Assembly (NCBI GenBank): GCA_018715065.1 | Contig: DVMJ01000001.1 | Coordinates: 1-46,058, forward strand | DNA length: 46,058 bases | Direction of reading: 5' to 3' | Source of the DNA: Fimiplasma intestinipullorum | Lineage (GTDB): Bacteria > Bacillota_I > Bacilli_A > Erysipelotrichales > Coprobacillaceae | In this document: positions 1 through 7,697 of the stretch, piece by piece | Layout: each line of letters starts with the position of its first letter | How positions within the stretch are numbered: the stretch's first letter is position 1 | Translations under genes and position numbers: made by a program | Notes under the pieces: model-generated | What the model saw: only the letters and a program-made list of their open reading frames with translations | Databases searched by the model: none | Told to the model about the DNA's origin: nothing

Positions 1-221
1 GAGTAGCTTTCGGGGAACACCTTGCGGTTTTCCAGATAGGCAATCACATCCTCCTTTTTGATTTTGTAGCAGCGTGTTTTCCTGCCCGTGTACTCGCAGG
101 GGATTTTCCCGCTTTGGAGCAGGTACAGGGCGGTGGATTTGCTGATGTGGCAAATGCGATACAGCTGATCTTTCGTAATTACATCAGGGACATCGTCCCA
201 GTTGATTGCGTTTTCTTTCAT
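1..221 (-). CDS. Excisionase-like HTH protein (3' end outside window)
   Basis: The reverse strand reads from ATG at 221 off the left edge, giving about 73 residues that begin MKENAINWDDVPDVITKDQL. The middle, YRICHISKSTALYLLQSGKI, has the winged-helix/MerR-like pattern of excisionase-family proteins of integrative elements, followed by a basic stretch (YTGRKTRCYKIKKEDV). A ribosome site (GAGGTG) lies 8 bases before the start. Known role of the family: directing the element's tyrosine integrase toward excision. The tRNA fragment at 477-533 supports this context, because xis and int usually sit beside an element end. The integrase would be further left, outside the window. A general HTH_17 DNA-binding protein is the alternative. 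Confidence 0.75.
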   Translation of the reverse strand, partial: MKENAINWDDVPDVITKDQLYRICHISKSTALYLLQSGKIPCEYTGRKTRCYKIKKEDVIAYLENRKVFPESY

Positions 222-291
222 GACAATACACCTCATATCTTGATAATCTTTGTCGGCATTCGAACTGTCCGTGTATTGCCTATTGATTTTT

Positions 292-321
292 GTTCTTTCC
301 GTTCTTTCCGCAGTTCTTTCC
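292..321. repeat. Three direct repeats GTTCTTTCC near element end
   Basis: The 9-mer GTTCTTTCC occurs at 292-300, 301-309 and 313-321, two copies in tandem and one after a 3-base gap. It lies between the excisionase gene and the tRNA-derived attachment site. Tyrosine-recombinase elements commonly carry short direct repeats at this place as integrase arm-type sites, so that role is plausible. The rest of 222-476 shows no gene I can support. Confidence 0.6.
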
Positions 322-476
322 AAAAGCGGAAAAATCGTGGATTGGAACCGATGGGCGATTCCTCAGTATTTACGGGCGTTTTTTTCAAAAAGTCCAGATT
401 TCATGCGGGTTTGCGGGCGTACAAGGCTGACTGAATCTGACAGAAGAAACCATGTAATTAACAGACGGCGGGAAAA

Positions 477-533
477 CTCGAAATGCAATAGGTCCGCAAG
501 GGCGCATGGGTTCGAATCCCATCGTCTCCGCCA
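477..533 (+). other. attR: 3' fragment of tRNA-Ser(CGA), integration site
   Basis: The segment reads as the 3' half of a serine tRNA: anticodon loop CTCGAAA (477-483), descending anticodon stem TGCAA, long variable arm GTCC-GCAA-GGGC typical of tRNA-Ser, T arm ATGGG-TTCGAAT-CCCAT, acceptor strand CGTCTCC, G and encoded CCA (531-533). Bases just upstream (GGGAAAA) cannot pair with TGCAA and there is no D arm, so the 5' half is missing. This is the duplicated 3' end left when an element integrates into a tRNA gene. The intact tRNA should lie at the far left end of the element, outside the window. The chromosome resumes after 533. Confidence 0.85.
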
Positions 534-543
534 GCCAATTCAG

Positions 544-575
544 TCTTCAGGCGTGAAACGCTTGAAGATTTTTTT
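544..575 (+). terminator. Native terminator of the tRNA-Ser gene
   Basis: TCTTCAGGCGT-GAA-ACGCTTGAAGA forms an 11-bp stem (one G-U pair) followed by seven T. It lies 10 bases after the CCA end, so it is probably the original terminator of the interrupted tRNA gene. Confidence 0.85.
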
Positions 576-582
576 ATTTTCA

Positions 583-631
583 TTGACCCATAATAAGTAA
601 TATGTTACTATTTAATTAGGTAATATATTAC
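583..631 (+). promoter_or_regulatory. Promoter with two MarR-type palindromes
   Basis: TTGACC (583-588), 17-bp spacer and TACTAT (606-611) form a good promoter. AGTAATATGTTACT (596-609) is a near-perfect palindrome lying between and over the promoter elements, and GTAATATATTAC (620-631) is a perfect 12-bp palindrome just downstream. The centres are about 23 bp apart, close to two helical turns. Both are suited to binding the MarR protein encoded next, which would repress its own operon. Confidence 0.75.
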
Positions 632-647
632 TCATAAGGAGGAAAAG

Positions 648-1127
648 ATGAATATCCAGGAAGTCATGCAAAATGACAAAATTGATTTTAGTGGAATTGC
701 CTCATCTTATTTTCTGATTGGTTTGTTGAGCGCCTTTGATAATCGATTTCAGGCGATGGCCGATAAGACCATAAAGATCATCAGCTGGAAACAATTTTTC
801 ACCATCATCTGCATTCAACTGTGCAAAGAACCCCCTACCCTCAAAGAACTTTCCATGATCATGGGCAGTTCTCATCAGAATGTGAAGACCATTCTCAATA
901 AACTTGAAAAGAAGGGGTTCGTCAAGTTTGTCCCAGATCAGCATGACCGCCGCAAACAGCGCATCCTGCTGACAGAAGAATGTCTTGCTTTCTGCCAGGA
1001 AAATGATGAACACACCAGCCGGTTAATGCAGCAGATGTTCCATGGCATTTCGGAAGAACAGCTGAAGATGACCATCCAGACCATTATTCAGATTGAGACA
1101 AATATGGAAAATATCAAGGAGAGATGA
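648..1127 (+). CDS. MarR-family transcriptional regulator
   Basis: 159 residues, a usual MarR length. The middle holds the winged helix-turn-helix: TLKELSMIMGSSHQNVKTIL (recognition helix) followed by the wing FVKFVPDQHDRRKQRILLT, with the D-x-R-x-x-x-x motif typical of the family; helical dimerisation segments flank it. The start at 648 is set by AAGGAGG 5 bases upstream. The stop overlaps the next gene, so the three genes to 2067 are translationally coupled. Ligand unknown. The flavodoxin downstream suggests a redox or electrophile signal, but this is inference. Confidence 0.9.
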   Translation: MNIQEVMQNDKIDFSGIASSYFLIGLLSAFDNRFQAMADKTIKIISWKQFFTIICIQLCKEPPTLKELSMIMGSSHQNVKTILNKLEKKGFVKFVPDQHDRRKQRILLTEECLAFCQENDEHTSRLMQQMFHGISEEQLKMTIQTIIQIETNMENIKER

Positions 1128-1129
1128 TC

Positions 1130-1663
1130 ATGCGTAAAGGAATCATTCTTTATCAATCCAAATACGGTGCAACCAAACAATATGCCCTTTGGTTACAGGA
1201 AAAAACAGGGTTTGACTGTCAGGAAATTCAGCGCACATCGTTTCATCAAATCAAAGATTATGAGACCCTGATCTTAGGCGGCGGCATCTATGCTTCGGGC
1301 ATTGCCGGTTTCAACTTTCTTAAGAAATACATTGCTCATCTTCCTCAGCAAAACATCCTCGTCTTTGCCGTTGGGGCTTCACCCTATGACCCCACAGCCT
1401 TTGACCAATTATATCAGCGGCATTTTAAAGACCGCTTAGAAGGGATCCCGTGCTTCTACTGCCGCGGGGCATGGCATGAAGACAGGATGACCTGGGTCGA
1501 TCGCCACTTATGTCAACTGCTGAAGCGCATGGTGGCCAAGAAGGATCCTGCTGATTATGAGCCATGGGAAAAAGCCTTGATGGAAGCAATGGGAAGATCA
1601 TGCGACTGGACCGACCCAGCTTATCTGCAGCCGATCCTAAATTACCTAAAGGAGCGACAGTGA
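1130..1663 (+). CDS. Flavodoxin-domain protein (HemG-like)
   Basis: About 177 residues. The N-terminus has the flavodoxin FMN phosphate loop (YQSKYGATKQYA) after a short beta strand, then LILGGGIYASGI, like the 60s loop of the menaquinone-dependent protoporphyrinogen oxidase/flavodoxin_5 group. The C-terminal third is helical and unlike classical flavodoxin. I chose ATG 1130 over in-frame ATG 1124 because AAGGAG (1116-1121) is then 8 bases away. Predicted role: FMN-dependent electron transfer or quinone reduction in the cytoplasm. It is co-transcribed with the MarR gene. The exact reaction cannot be read from the sequence. Confidence 0.8.
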   Translation: MRKGIILYQSKYGATKQYALWLQEKTGFDCQEIQRTSFHQIKDYETLILGGGIYASGIAGFNFLKKYIAHLPQQNILVFAVGASPYDPTAFDQLYQRHFKDRLEGIPCFYCRGAWHEDRMTWVDRHLCQLLKRMVAKKDPADYEPWEKALMEAMGRSCDWTDPAYLQPILNYLKERQ

Positions 1664-2067
1664 TGAAAAAGTATCTCTTTAGTATTGGTATCTGGTTTCT
1701 CATCGTGCCTTTAGCCATTCTCAACGGTATCTTGCGAGAAACGCTGCTCCAGCCTTTAGGCGCCTTCTCCCTGCCTGTCAGCGGCCTGCTGCTTTGTGCC
1801 TGCATTCTATGCATCGCAATTCAGCTCATACCAAGAATTCCGGGTCTGCAGGCAAGGGATACCTGGCTTATGGGTGCCATTTGGTTCTGTTTAACGAATC
1901 TATTTGATTTATCCATGTACCTCATGGAAGGACAATCATTTTGGGCTTATTTGCAGACATTCGACCTAAGCAGCGGAAATCTCTGGGTCCTCGTTGTTCT
2001 CACCAGTTTGCTTGCTCCCCGCATTGGCTTCAGACACACAGTTTTCAAGTCGGCATCCCAGACCTAG
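1663..2067 (+). CDS. Small integral membrane protein, unknown function
   Basis: 134 residues with about four hydrophobic segments (roughly 4-22, 36-53, 64-84, 103-120). The start ATG shares its A with the TGA stop of the flavodoxin gene, and AAAGGAG lies 8 bases upstream, so it is translationally coupled. I do not recognise a family. As the last gene of a MarR-controlled operon it could be a partner for the flavodoxin at the membrane or a small exporter. Both are guesses. Confidence 0.7.
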   Translation: MKKYLFSIGIWFLIVPLAILNGILRETLLQPLGAFSLPVSGLLLCACILCIAIQLIPRIPGLQARDTWLMGAIWFCLTNLFDLSMYLMEGQSFWAYLQTFDLSSGNLWVLVVLTSLLAPRIGFRHTVFKSASQT

Positions 2068-2094
2068 CACATGTTTTCTATCAATGATCCATTA

Positions 2095-2124
2095 AAAAGG
2101 TCGTTCACTGAGAAACGACCTTTT
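2095..2124. terminator. Bidirectional terminator between convergent genes
   Basis: AAAAGGTCGTT / AACGACCTTTT forms a symmetric hairpin with A and T tails on both sides. It serves the MarR operon from the left and the EAL gene from the right, whose stop codon at 2105 lies inside the hairpin. Confidence 0.85.
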
Positions 2125-4342
2125 CCTGATATTTCTTTTCAAATTCAGATACCGCTAATGGGGCATCATAGTAATAGCCTTGCCCAATATCACAGCCGAC
2201 AATTTGGACGAAATCTTCATCCGCCTGGTTTTCAATGCCTTCCATGACTGTTTGAATATGTAAGCCACGGGATAAGCGTACGAGTCCCCCGACAATCAGT
2301 TCCCGCCGTTTTGTATCACTGCGATCATTCGATAAAAAACCCTTATCCAGCTTCAATTCATCAACACGATAATTCTGTAACGTATTAAAATTGGAGTAGC
2401 CATGTCCAAAGTCATCTAAAGAGATCCTAAATCCAACTTCCCGTAGCTGATCCACGACCTGCATGATCTTATCAGGTAAATCAGCCATCAGACTCTCAAT
2501 CATCTCAATCGTGATCCAACGAGGATCGATCTCATAATGCGCCACCAGCGCTTTTAAACGTGGGACGTAATCGTCGCGATAAAAGAGCAAGCGCGTCTGA
2601 TTGATCGAAATGCCCAACATCTGCCGGCCTTCCTTATGCCAACGAGCCATGAGCTGACACACCTTTTCAAACATATACAGATCTAGCTCGCAGCAAAAGC
2701 CATTGCGTTCAAATACCGGAATAAATTGATTGGGCTTCAGATAGGTGCCGTTTTTCAGTTTCCAGCGAACGAGCGCTTCGGCGCGGATCACCCGCTTCGT
2801 ATGCATATCGAGTTGAGGCTGCAAGAACAGTTCAAAGCCACCTTCGCGCAAGGCTTCGTACATATAAGTTTCAGCGTAATTCGCCAGATTTTCCTCATCC
2901 TGAAGGCTGGCATCATAGAAATGGATCTCACGTTCCGGATCATCCCCTTCTTCATTCAAAGCAAACAGGGCATGACTGAGCAAGGCGTCGACATCTTCTT
3001 CTCCATCACCAATCATTTTGACGCCGGCATTGAAATGAAGCAGATTGCTTTTTAAATGCAGGTGATAGTAAGTGCGCAGATCTTCCATCACGCTTATCAG
3101 GCGCTCTTCAATACTTAATTCATCTCCCTGTAAAAAAAGCAGAAAATGATCCTTGGTATCCCGCGCAACAATTTCCCGCTCAGGATCGATCATCGTCAGT
3201 AATTTTTGACCGATCATCATCAAAACTTCATTGGCCTGACTATAGCCCAAAAGCTCATTCACAAAACGAAAATGATAAATATTCAGGATCACTACACCGG
3301 ATGGTCGCTTGTCTAAGCGTGCTTTCACTTCCTGCTTGAATCGATACGTATTGTAAAGACCAGTCAATTGATCATGTAAGGCCAGACGGGATAATTCTTT
3401 GGAGTTAGCGGTCAGGGTCCGATACATATAAAAAGCAAATAAGCCAAAGATAATCAGCAAGACAATCGAAAGAAGCAAGATCAGTAAGAATAAGACAAAA
3501 TAATTCGTTCCTAAAGCGGATTGCGGGATCACACAGATCAGATACCAGTCATTGATATTCAGATATTTAAACATGACTAAGTAATCTTCATTCATATAAT
3601 GAAAGGGCTCGATATCATCCTGATGGTTGGACAATCGATCCAATACTTGCTGTTGGGCACCATAGGTTTCAAAAACATTGGTTGTTTGATTGGGGACCAG
3701 GGTCTCACGAGGCGGCAGGATATACGTTCCGTCATCATGAATCAAATGAACAAGTCCCCCACTATTTAAGATTGGATCCTCGATAATTTCATGCAGGACA
3801 ATGACATGATTACTGGCGATCAGCGCACCAACGACCTGCTCATCACGCCTGACAGGAACAAGATAATAACTCATATATGTGTCGGTATAAGGATCCTGTA
3901 TCAGATCCGTTATGACAGTCTTTCCGGATAAAGCCTTTGTGACCTCCGGATAATCCTGCATATCTACCTGGTGGATGGAATCGTCTGTCTGGTAACATAA
4001 CATCGCCTGATACTGACTGTCGATATAGCCAATCGAAACAAATGTGTTGATGTCATCATCCAGCGTCTGTGCGCGCAGGGTCTCTTCCATCGCTAAAGGA
4101 TCACTGATATTTAAAAGACTTCCTAGTGTCTCAAGGATCCTCAAATCACCGGTCATTTTTAAATCTATACTGGCTTCATATTGATTAGCAATATTTTGCA
4201 CTAATTTCTCCATCGTTGCCATCCGAGAATGATGAAATGAATGAAACAGCAAATAAAGAACCATAAAAACAACGATAACAGCAACACCTAAATAGAGTAC
4301 CATCTGGTTGATCGCACGTTGTGCTTTTCTAGGGCTTCGCAT
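2105..4342 (-). CDS. Membrane c-di-GMP phosphodiesterase (Cache-like, degenerate GGDEF, EAL)
   Basis: 745 residues. An N-terminal TM helix (about 14-34) and a second one (about 280-305) bracket an extracytoplasmic Cache-like sensor. A GGDEF fold follows, but the active-site motif reads TKDHF, so cyclase activity is unlikely. The C-terminal EAL domain keeps the family's catalytic residues: AEALVRW, the Asn of SINQ, EMIES, DDFGHGYSN, LKLDKGF, EGIEN and the Gln of GQGYYY. Predicted role: hydrolysis of c-di-GMP in response to an outside signal, with the dead GGDEF perhaps acting as a GTP-sensing regulatory domain, as in known examples. Monocistronic, with its own promoter at 4369-4397. Confidence 0.9.
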   Translation of the reverse strand: MRSPRKAQRAINQMVLYLGVAVIVVFMVLYLLFHSFHHSRMATMEKLVQNIANQYEASIDLKMTGDLRILETLGSLLNISDPLAMEETLRAQTLDDDINTFVSIGYIDSQYQAMLCYQTDDSIHQVDMQDYPEVTKALSGKTVITDLIQDPYTDTYMSYYLVPVRRDEQVVGALIASNHVIVLHEIIEDPILNSGGLVHLIHDDGTYILPPRETLVPNQTTNVFETYGAQQQVLDRLSNHQDDIEPFHYMNEDYLVMFKYLNINDWYLICVIPQSALGTNYFVLFLLILLLSIVLLIIFGLFAFYMYRTLTANSKELSRLALHDQLTGLYNTYRFKQEVKARLDKRPSGVVILNIYHFRFVNELLGYSQANEVLMMIGQKLLTMIDPEREIVARDTKDHFLLFLQGDELSIEERLISVMEDLRTYYHLHLKSNLLHFNAGVKMIGDGEEDVDALLSHALFALNEEGDDPEREIHFYDASLQDEENLANYAETYMYEALREGGFELFLQPQLDMHTKRVIRAEALVRWKLKNGTYLKPNQFIPVFERNGFCCELDLYMFEKVCQLMARWHKEGRQMLGISINQTRLLFYRDDYVPRLKALVAHYEIDPRWITIEMIESLMADLPDKIMQVVDQLREVGFRISLDDFGHGYSNFNTLQNYRVDELKLDKGFLSNDRSDTKRRELIVGGLVRLSRGLHIQTVMEGIENQADEDFVQIVGCDIGQGYYYDAPLAVSEFEKKYQEKVVSQ

Positions 4343-4368
4343 ATTTTCAGCCTTCTTTCCTTATGATA

Positions 4369-4397
4369 ATTATAAAGGAGAGGAGCCTGAAAAGTAA
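4369..4397 (-). promoter_or_regulatory. Promoter of the EAL gene
   Basis: On the minus strand a perfect -10 TATAAT (4369-4374) lies 17 bp from a weak -35 TTACTT (4392-4397), about 27 bases before the start codon. Confidence 0.5.
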
Positions 4398-4450
4398 AGC
4401 CGTTTTTCTTACCCGGATTCATTCCAAACAATCTGCATCCTATTTGTGCC

Positions 4451-4474
4451 AAAAAAGTCAGCTTAGCGCTGACT
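4451..4474 (-). terminator. Terminator of queT
   Basis: Minus strand AGTCAGC-GCTA-GCTGACT followed by a T run. The hairpin starts at the queT stop codon. Confidence 0.85.
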
Positions 4475-4932
4475 TAACGAAAGAGACGCTGACCGATCTT
4501 CTGAAAGATCATCGCACCAATCCATAAAACGATTCCTTCACCTATCGCTACTTCGGCAAGACTGATCCAAAATGGCAGGCCCAGGATCCAATGCAACTCC
4601 AGACCGACGATCAAGCCATTGACCAGACTTGCCGCAACGGCAGCCAGATAGAGGTTATGAAGCTTCCACATCCCAAGACACGCCACTAGCGTCGCAAAAG
4701 AGCCGAAAATAACATCCGGAAGCCCCATCGGTGAAAACAAATTGGCAATCAGACAGCCTAATACCAGACCAGGAATATCATGTGATCGATAAAAGGCGCA
4801 AAAAAGCAGTATTTCTGACAGCCGCATCTGAATCCCGCCATATGACAGTGGTGAGATGACCACCGTCAACAAGGCATAGATGGTTGCCAGCATGGCATTT
4901 TCAAGCAGCATCTTCAATTTTGTGTTTTGCAT
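4474..4932 (-). CDS. queT: QueT-type queuosine-precursor transporter
   Basis: 152 residues with about five hydrophobic segments, the size of the QueT (DUF988) family. The segment SYGGIQMRLSEIL is typical of that family, as is the FSPMGLPDVIFGS loop. Known role: uptake of queuosine precursors such as preQ1 or preQ0, possibly as the substrate-binding component of an ECF transporter. The preQ1 riboswitch directly upstream is strong independent support. No queuosine biosynthesis genes are nearby. Confidence 0.9.
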   Translation of the reverse strand: MQNTKLKMLLENAMLATIYALLTVVISPLSYGGIQMRLSEILLFCAFYRSHDIPGLVLGCLIANLFSPMGLPDVIFGSFATLVACLGMWKLHNLYLAAVAASLVNGLIVGLELHWILGLPFWISLAEVAIGEGIVLWIGAMIFQKIGQRLFR

Positions 4933-4988
4933 TTCTTTCCTTTCCCTTCTAAAGAACAGTTAGAAGACCGATCCCGTTTCACGGGATC

Positions 4989-5027
4989 CTTAGTTTTTTA
5001 TCCCAGGTTGACTTGCGAACTGGTGTC
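4989..5027 (-). promoter_or_regulatory. preQ1-I riboswitch aptamer
   Basis: The minus strand reads CCAG, loop TTCGCAAGTCAAC, CTGGG, then ATAAAAAACTAAGG. A short stem with a TTCGC loop and an A-rich tail ending in AAAAAACTA is the preQ1-I signature; the tail folds back as a pseudoknot. Two hairpins lie between aptamer and start codon: GATCCCGT-GAA-ACGGGATC (4970-4988), and CTTCTAA/TTAGAAG next to the ribosome site. Neither has a proper T run, so control is more likely translational, or uses an imperfect terminator. Confidence 0.85.
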
Positions 5028-5030
5028 TTG

Positions 5031-5060
5031 ATTGTATCATCATTCTGGCTAGCTTGTAAA
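5031..5060 (-). promoter_or_regulatory. Promoter of the riboswitch-queT transcript
   Basis: Minus strand -35 TTTACA (5055-5060), 18-bp spacer, -10 TACAAT (5031-5036). Transcription would start only a few bases before the preQ1 aptamer, as is usual for this small riboswitch. Confidence 0.7.
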
Positions 5061-5063
5061 TAA

Positions 5064-5084
5064 AAAAGGTCCGCAGACCTTTTT
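5064..5084 (-). terminator. Terminator of the MATE gene
   Basis: Minus strand AGGTC-TGCG-GACCT followed by six T, immediately after the TAA stop at 5085. Confidence 0.85.
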
Positions 5085-6458
5085 TTACCTTGTTTCCTCT
5101 GTCAGATTACGCATCCATTTGCCCTGACGGTAACGAATGATGCCCACAATCAGACGCGCCAATTGTTCGACCTGAATGATCACAAACAAGACAGCGTAAC
5201 TTGTCACATGGAAGAAAATGATTGAAATAAAAGCCAATGGTAAACCGACGGTCCACATGATCCCACCATCTAAGAACATCAGGAATAAAGAATCTCCCCC
5301 GGCTCTCAGGCTCGCCATAATGATGACATTGAACATGCGGAAAGCGATACGGATCGCGAAGAGACGAACGATCAACACGGCACCTTCATGCATGCTTGGA
5401 TCGGACATTCCAAATAATCCGACCATTGGATCAGCAAAGACAATAATGCCCACACCCGCGACGACCGCAAAAATACATGCCATCAAAACAAAATAGTTGC
5501 CATATTTTTGGGCCTCTTTAATATCTCCCTTACCAAGTACAGATCCTAGCATCAGACTGGTAGCATTGTTCAGACCTGCCGCAAAAATAAAGAAGAAATT
5601 GGCCACCGTATTTCCAATCTTATAGATCTCCAGTGAACGGCTGCCCAGCATACCAAAAGCCTTCACATATAAGCTCGTTCCAAATCCAAAGAACGCTTCA
5701 TTACAAATCAATGGAAACATTCTTTTGACAACCGGTTTGACAAAACTCATACGCTGATGGAACATCTCCTGGAACGTTCCTAAAAACGGCTGTTTCGTTT
5801 TCCAGGCATAGATCACATGCGTACATGTTCCACTGACTGTGGCAATCAACGTCGCTAAAGCTGCTCCGGCTACTCCCATAGCGGGAAAACCAAATTTACC
5901 GAAAATCAGCAAGTAGTTAAAAATGATATTGACGATCATCACCTGGATCCCTATGTACATCGGGATATGTGTCTTCTGGATCGAACGATAGACAAAACTG
6001 TACGCGTTGGTCAGTGAAGAAAACACATACGCAAGACAGGATATGGATAAATAACTTAACCCGACTTTGACTACTTCGGCATCCCCACTATAGAAAGCCA
6101 ATACGCTTGAACCAAAAAAGATCGCCACTGCCATAAAAAAAAGGGCATTGATCATATTGATCATGATCTCCAGACCAAAGACTTTCTTTAAACTTTGATA
6201 ATCCTCAGCCCCATAAAACTGAGCGGCATAAATACTCGCTCCTGAATTGATACCAAAGCCTACATTCGCCATAATGGTATCCAATTGGGTCGCAACCGCG
6301 ACGGCCGCTACCCCGCCAATCGAACTAACCATGATCGTGTCTACAAAGCCGGCTGCCTGATTCAGGATCTGCTGTAAGGCAATTGGAATCGCAACCACTC
6401 CGACACGTCGATAAAAGCTCGCCGGCGCTACATACTTCTTTTTTAAACTCGCTAACAT
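5085..6458 (-). CDS. MATE-family multidrug/Na+ efflux transporter
   Basis: 457 residues and about 12 hydrophobic segments, the normal MATE size. Two similar halves are visible: the N-terminal half starts with IPIALQQILNQAAGFVDTIM and the second with MFPLICNEAFFGFGTSLYV, the repeated MatE domain start. Known family role: cation-coupled export of drugs or metabolites across the cytoplasmic membrane. Substrate unknown. It stands alone between its own promoter and terminator. The start at 6458 follows a purine-rich site (AAGGGGAG). Confidence 0.9.
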   Translation of the reverse strand: MLASLKKKYVAPASFYRRVGVVAIPIALQQILNQAAGFVDTIMVSSIGGVAAVAVATQLDTIMANVGFGINSGASIYAAQFYGAEDYQSLKKVFGLEIMINMINALFFMAVAIFFGSSVLAFYSGDAEVVKVGLSYLSISCLAYVFSSLTNAYSFVYRSIQKTHIPMYIGIQVMIVNIIFNYLLIFGKFGFPAMGVAGAALATLIATVSGTCTHVIYAWKTKQPFLGTFQEMFHQRMSFVKPVVKRMFPLICNEAFFGFGTSLYVKAFGMLGSRSLEIYKIGNTVANFFFIFAAGLNNATSLMLGSVLGKGDIKEAQKYGNYFVLMACIFAVVAGVGIIVFADPMVGLFGMSDPSMHEGAVLIVRLFAIRIAFRMFNVIIMASLRAGGDSLFLMFLDGGIMWTVGLPLAFISIIFFHVTSYAVLFVIIQVEQLARLIVGIIRYRQGKWMRNLTEETR

Positions 6459-6482
6459 ATCTCCCCTTCTTCCCTTTAAACA

Positions 6483-6511
6483 AGTTTATCTAATTTCAAT
6501 AAAAAAATCAA
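6483..6511 (-). promoter_or_regulatory. Probable promoter of the MATE gene
   Basis: Minus strand TTGATT (6506-6511), 17-bp spacer, TAAACT (6483-6488), in an AT-rich intergenic stretch. Confidence 0.45.
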
Positions 6512-6572
6512 TAGAATAAGAAATAATAATTTAGTTTTTTCACAAATTCATAAATCATTATCGATATAAGCA

Positions 6573-6619
6573 AAAAAAGATTGCTAACAACCTTAACTTA
6601 AGGCATAGTTAGCAATCTT
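6573..6619 (-). terminator. Terminator of the alarmone synthetase gene
   Basis: Minus strand AAGATTGCTAAC and GTTAGCAATCTT form a 12-bp stem, with a second small stem in the loop (CCTTAA/TTAAGG), followed by T7. The gene's stop codon is inside the loop. Confidence 0.85.
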
Positions 6620-7627
6620 GTTGCGGGCATCCTGATCCAGGATCTCGTCCGGATCATCTTTTCCATTTTCAATCATCGCCATCATGCTCACCCAAACCAG
6701 GCAGGCAAAATAATTCAACTGATGCTCCTTATTAGAGATCAGGCGGATCCACTCTTTGCCAATCATCTTTAGCTGCTGCGCATGCTTCTGAATCAGCTCA
6801 TCGACCTCATGAATATAAAGATAACCTAAGTAATGAAAGCGACGCACGATGCGCAGTTCTGAGATCATCTGCGGATCTTCGTAAACCGTCAGTGCACACA
6901 TATCGGCAAGTTCATTCACCAGCTTCTTTAAATTCGGACAGTGCAGAGCATAAGTTTCCAGCGAATGACGGTTAATATCTGTTTTTAAGACTTTTTCTTC
7001 TCTTTCCAGACTCTGATTATAGACCTGAATATCTTCATTGATACGAACAAATTCTTCATCTAACAGTTCCAGCGAAGCAGACAGACGATTCAGGCGCCGT
7101 CTGATTTCGGAAGGAATCTCATATTCATTCTTATACCCAAGCCCGTGTTCTACTTCAGCCCAGGCATGCTGTAAGGCTGTGCGCAGCTGTATTTCAAAAT
7201 AAATGTCACGATAAGGCGCATATTCCACCAACGCACAGCGTTCCTTTGTGAAACGCACGATCATATGAATAGAATTATAGCCAAAGCCCACATGATCGTC
7301 TTGCTGCTTTTGTCGCTTGTCTAAAAACTCAACCACATCAAAATTTTCAAACAACAATTTCACGATCAGATCCAGATCACTTTCAAACAAAGTAATCAAA
7401 CGACAGGCCACCACGTCCGTGATGTCCTCTATCCGATGATATTTGTGTTTATACATGATCTTTTTACGTAATGTTTCCTCACTTTTAATACGAATAGCAA
7501 AATTAGAGACCTTGATCTGATTTGATGAGAGAATTCGCCCAATGATATCTTCAATATCATCTACCATATGTCCGTAAAGTTCCTGGTTATGATGGTATTG
7601 AGAGATAATGTCCTCCACTTGAGACAT
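6593..7627 (-). CDS. RelA/SpoT-domain (p)ppGpp synthetase, no hydrolase domain
   Basis: 344 residues. The RelA/SpoT synthetase domain spans about 35-175: RIKSEETLRKKIMYK, DITDVVACRLIT, the GYNSIHM motif, and FEIQLRTALQHAWAEVEHGL with the conserved E-Q-RT and HAWAE residues. No HD hydrolase domain precedes it and no TGS/ACT follows. About 150 helical residues of unknown function form the C-terminus, so it is longer than RelP/RelQ (about 210 residues). Predicted role: makes (p)ppGpp from ATP and GDP/GTP. A TATAAT at 7653-7658 is its likely -10. It lies in the same window as ppk1/ppx, but not in an operon with them. Confidence 0.85.
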   Translation of the reverse strand: MSQVEDIISQYHHNQELYGHMVDDIEDIIGRILSSNQIKVSNFAIRIKSEETLRKKIMYKHKYHRIEDITDVVACRLITLFESDLDLIVKLLFENFDVVEFLDKRQKQQDDHVGFGYNSIHMIVRFTKERCALVEYAPYRDIYFEIQLRTALQHAWAEVEHGLGYKNEYEIPSEIRRRLNRLSASLELLDEEFVRINEDIQVYNQSLEREEKVLKTDINRHSLETYALHCPNLKKLVNELADMCALTVYEDPQMISELRIVRRFHYLGYLYIHEVDELIQKHAQQLKMIGKEWIRLISNKEHQLNYFACLVWVSMMAMIENGKDDPDEILDQDARNKIANYALS

Positions 7628-7697
7628 ACAATCATCCTTTCTACATTCAAATATTATAAGCCGCTTTTATGACTTCTATTTGAACATGGCCTGACAT

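Noticed and set aside
477..533. Functional tRNA gene
   Set aside because: Only the 3' half is present; the D arm, the 5' acceptor strand and the 5' anticodon stem are missing, and upstream bases cannot pair.
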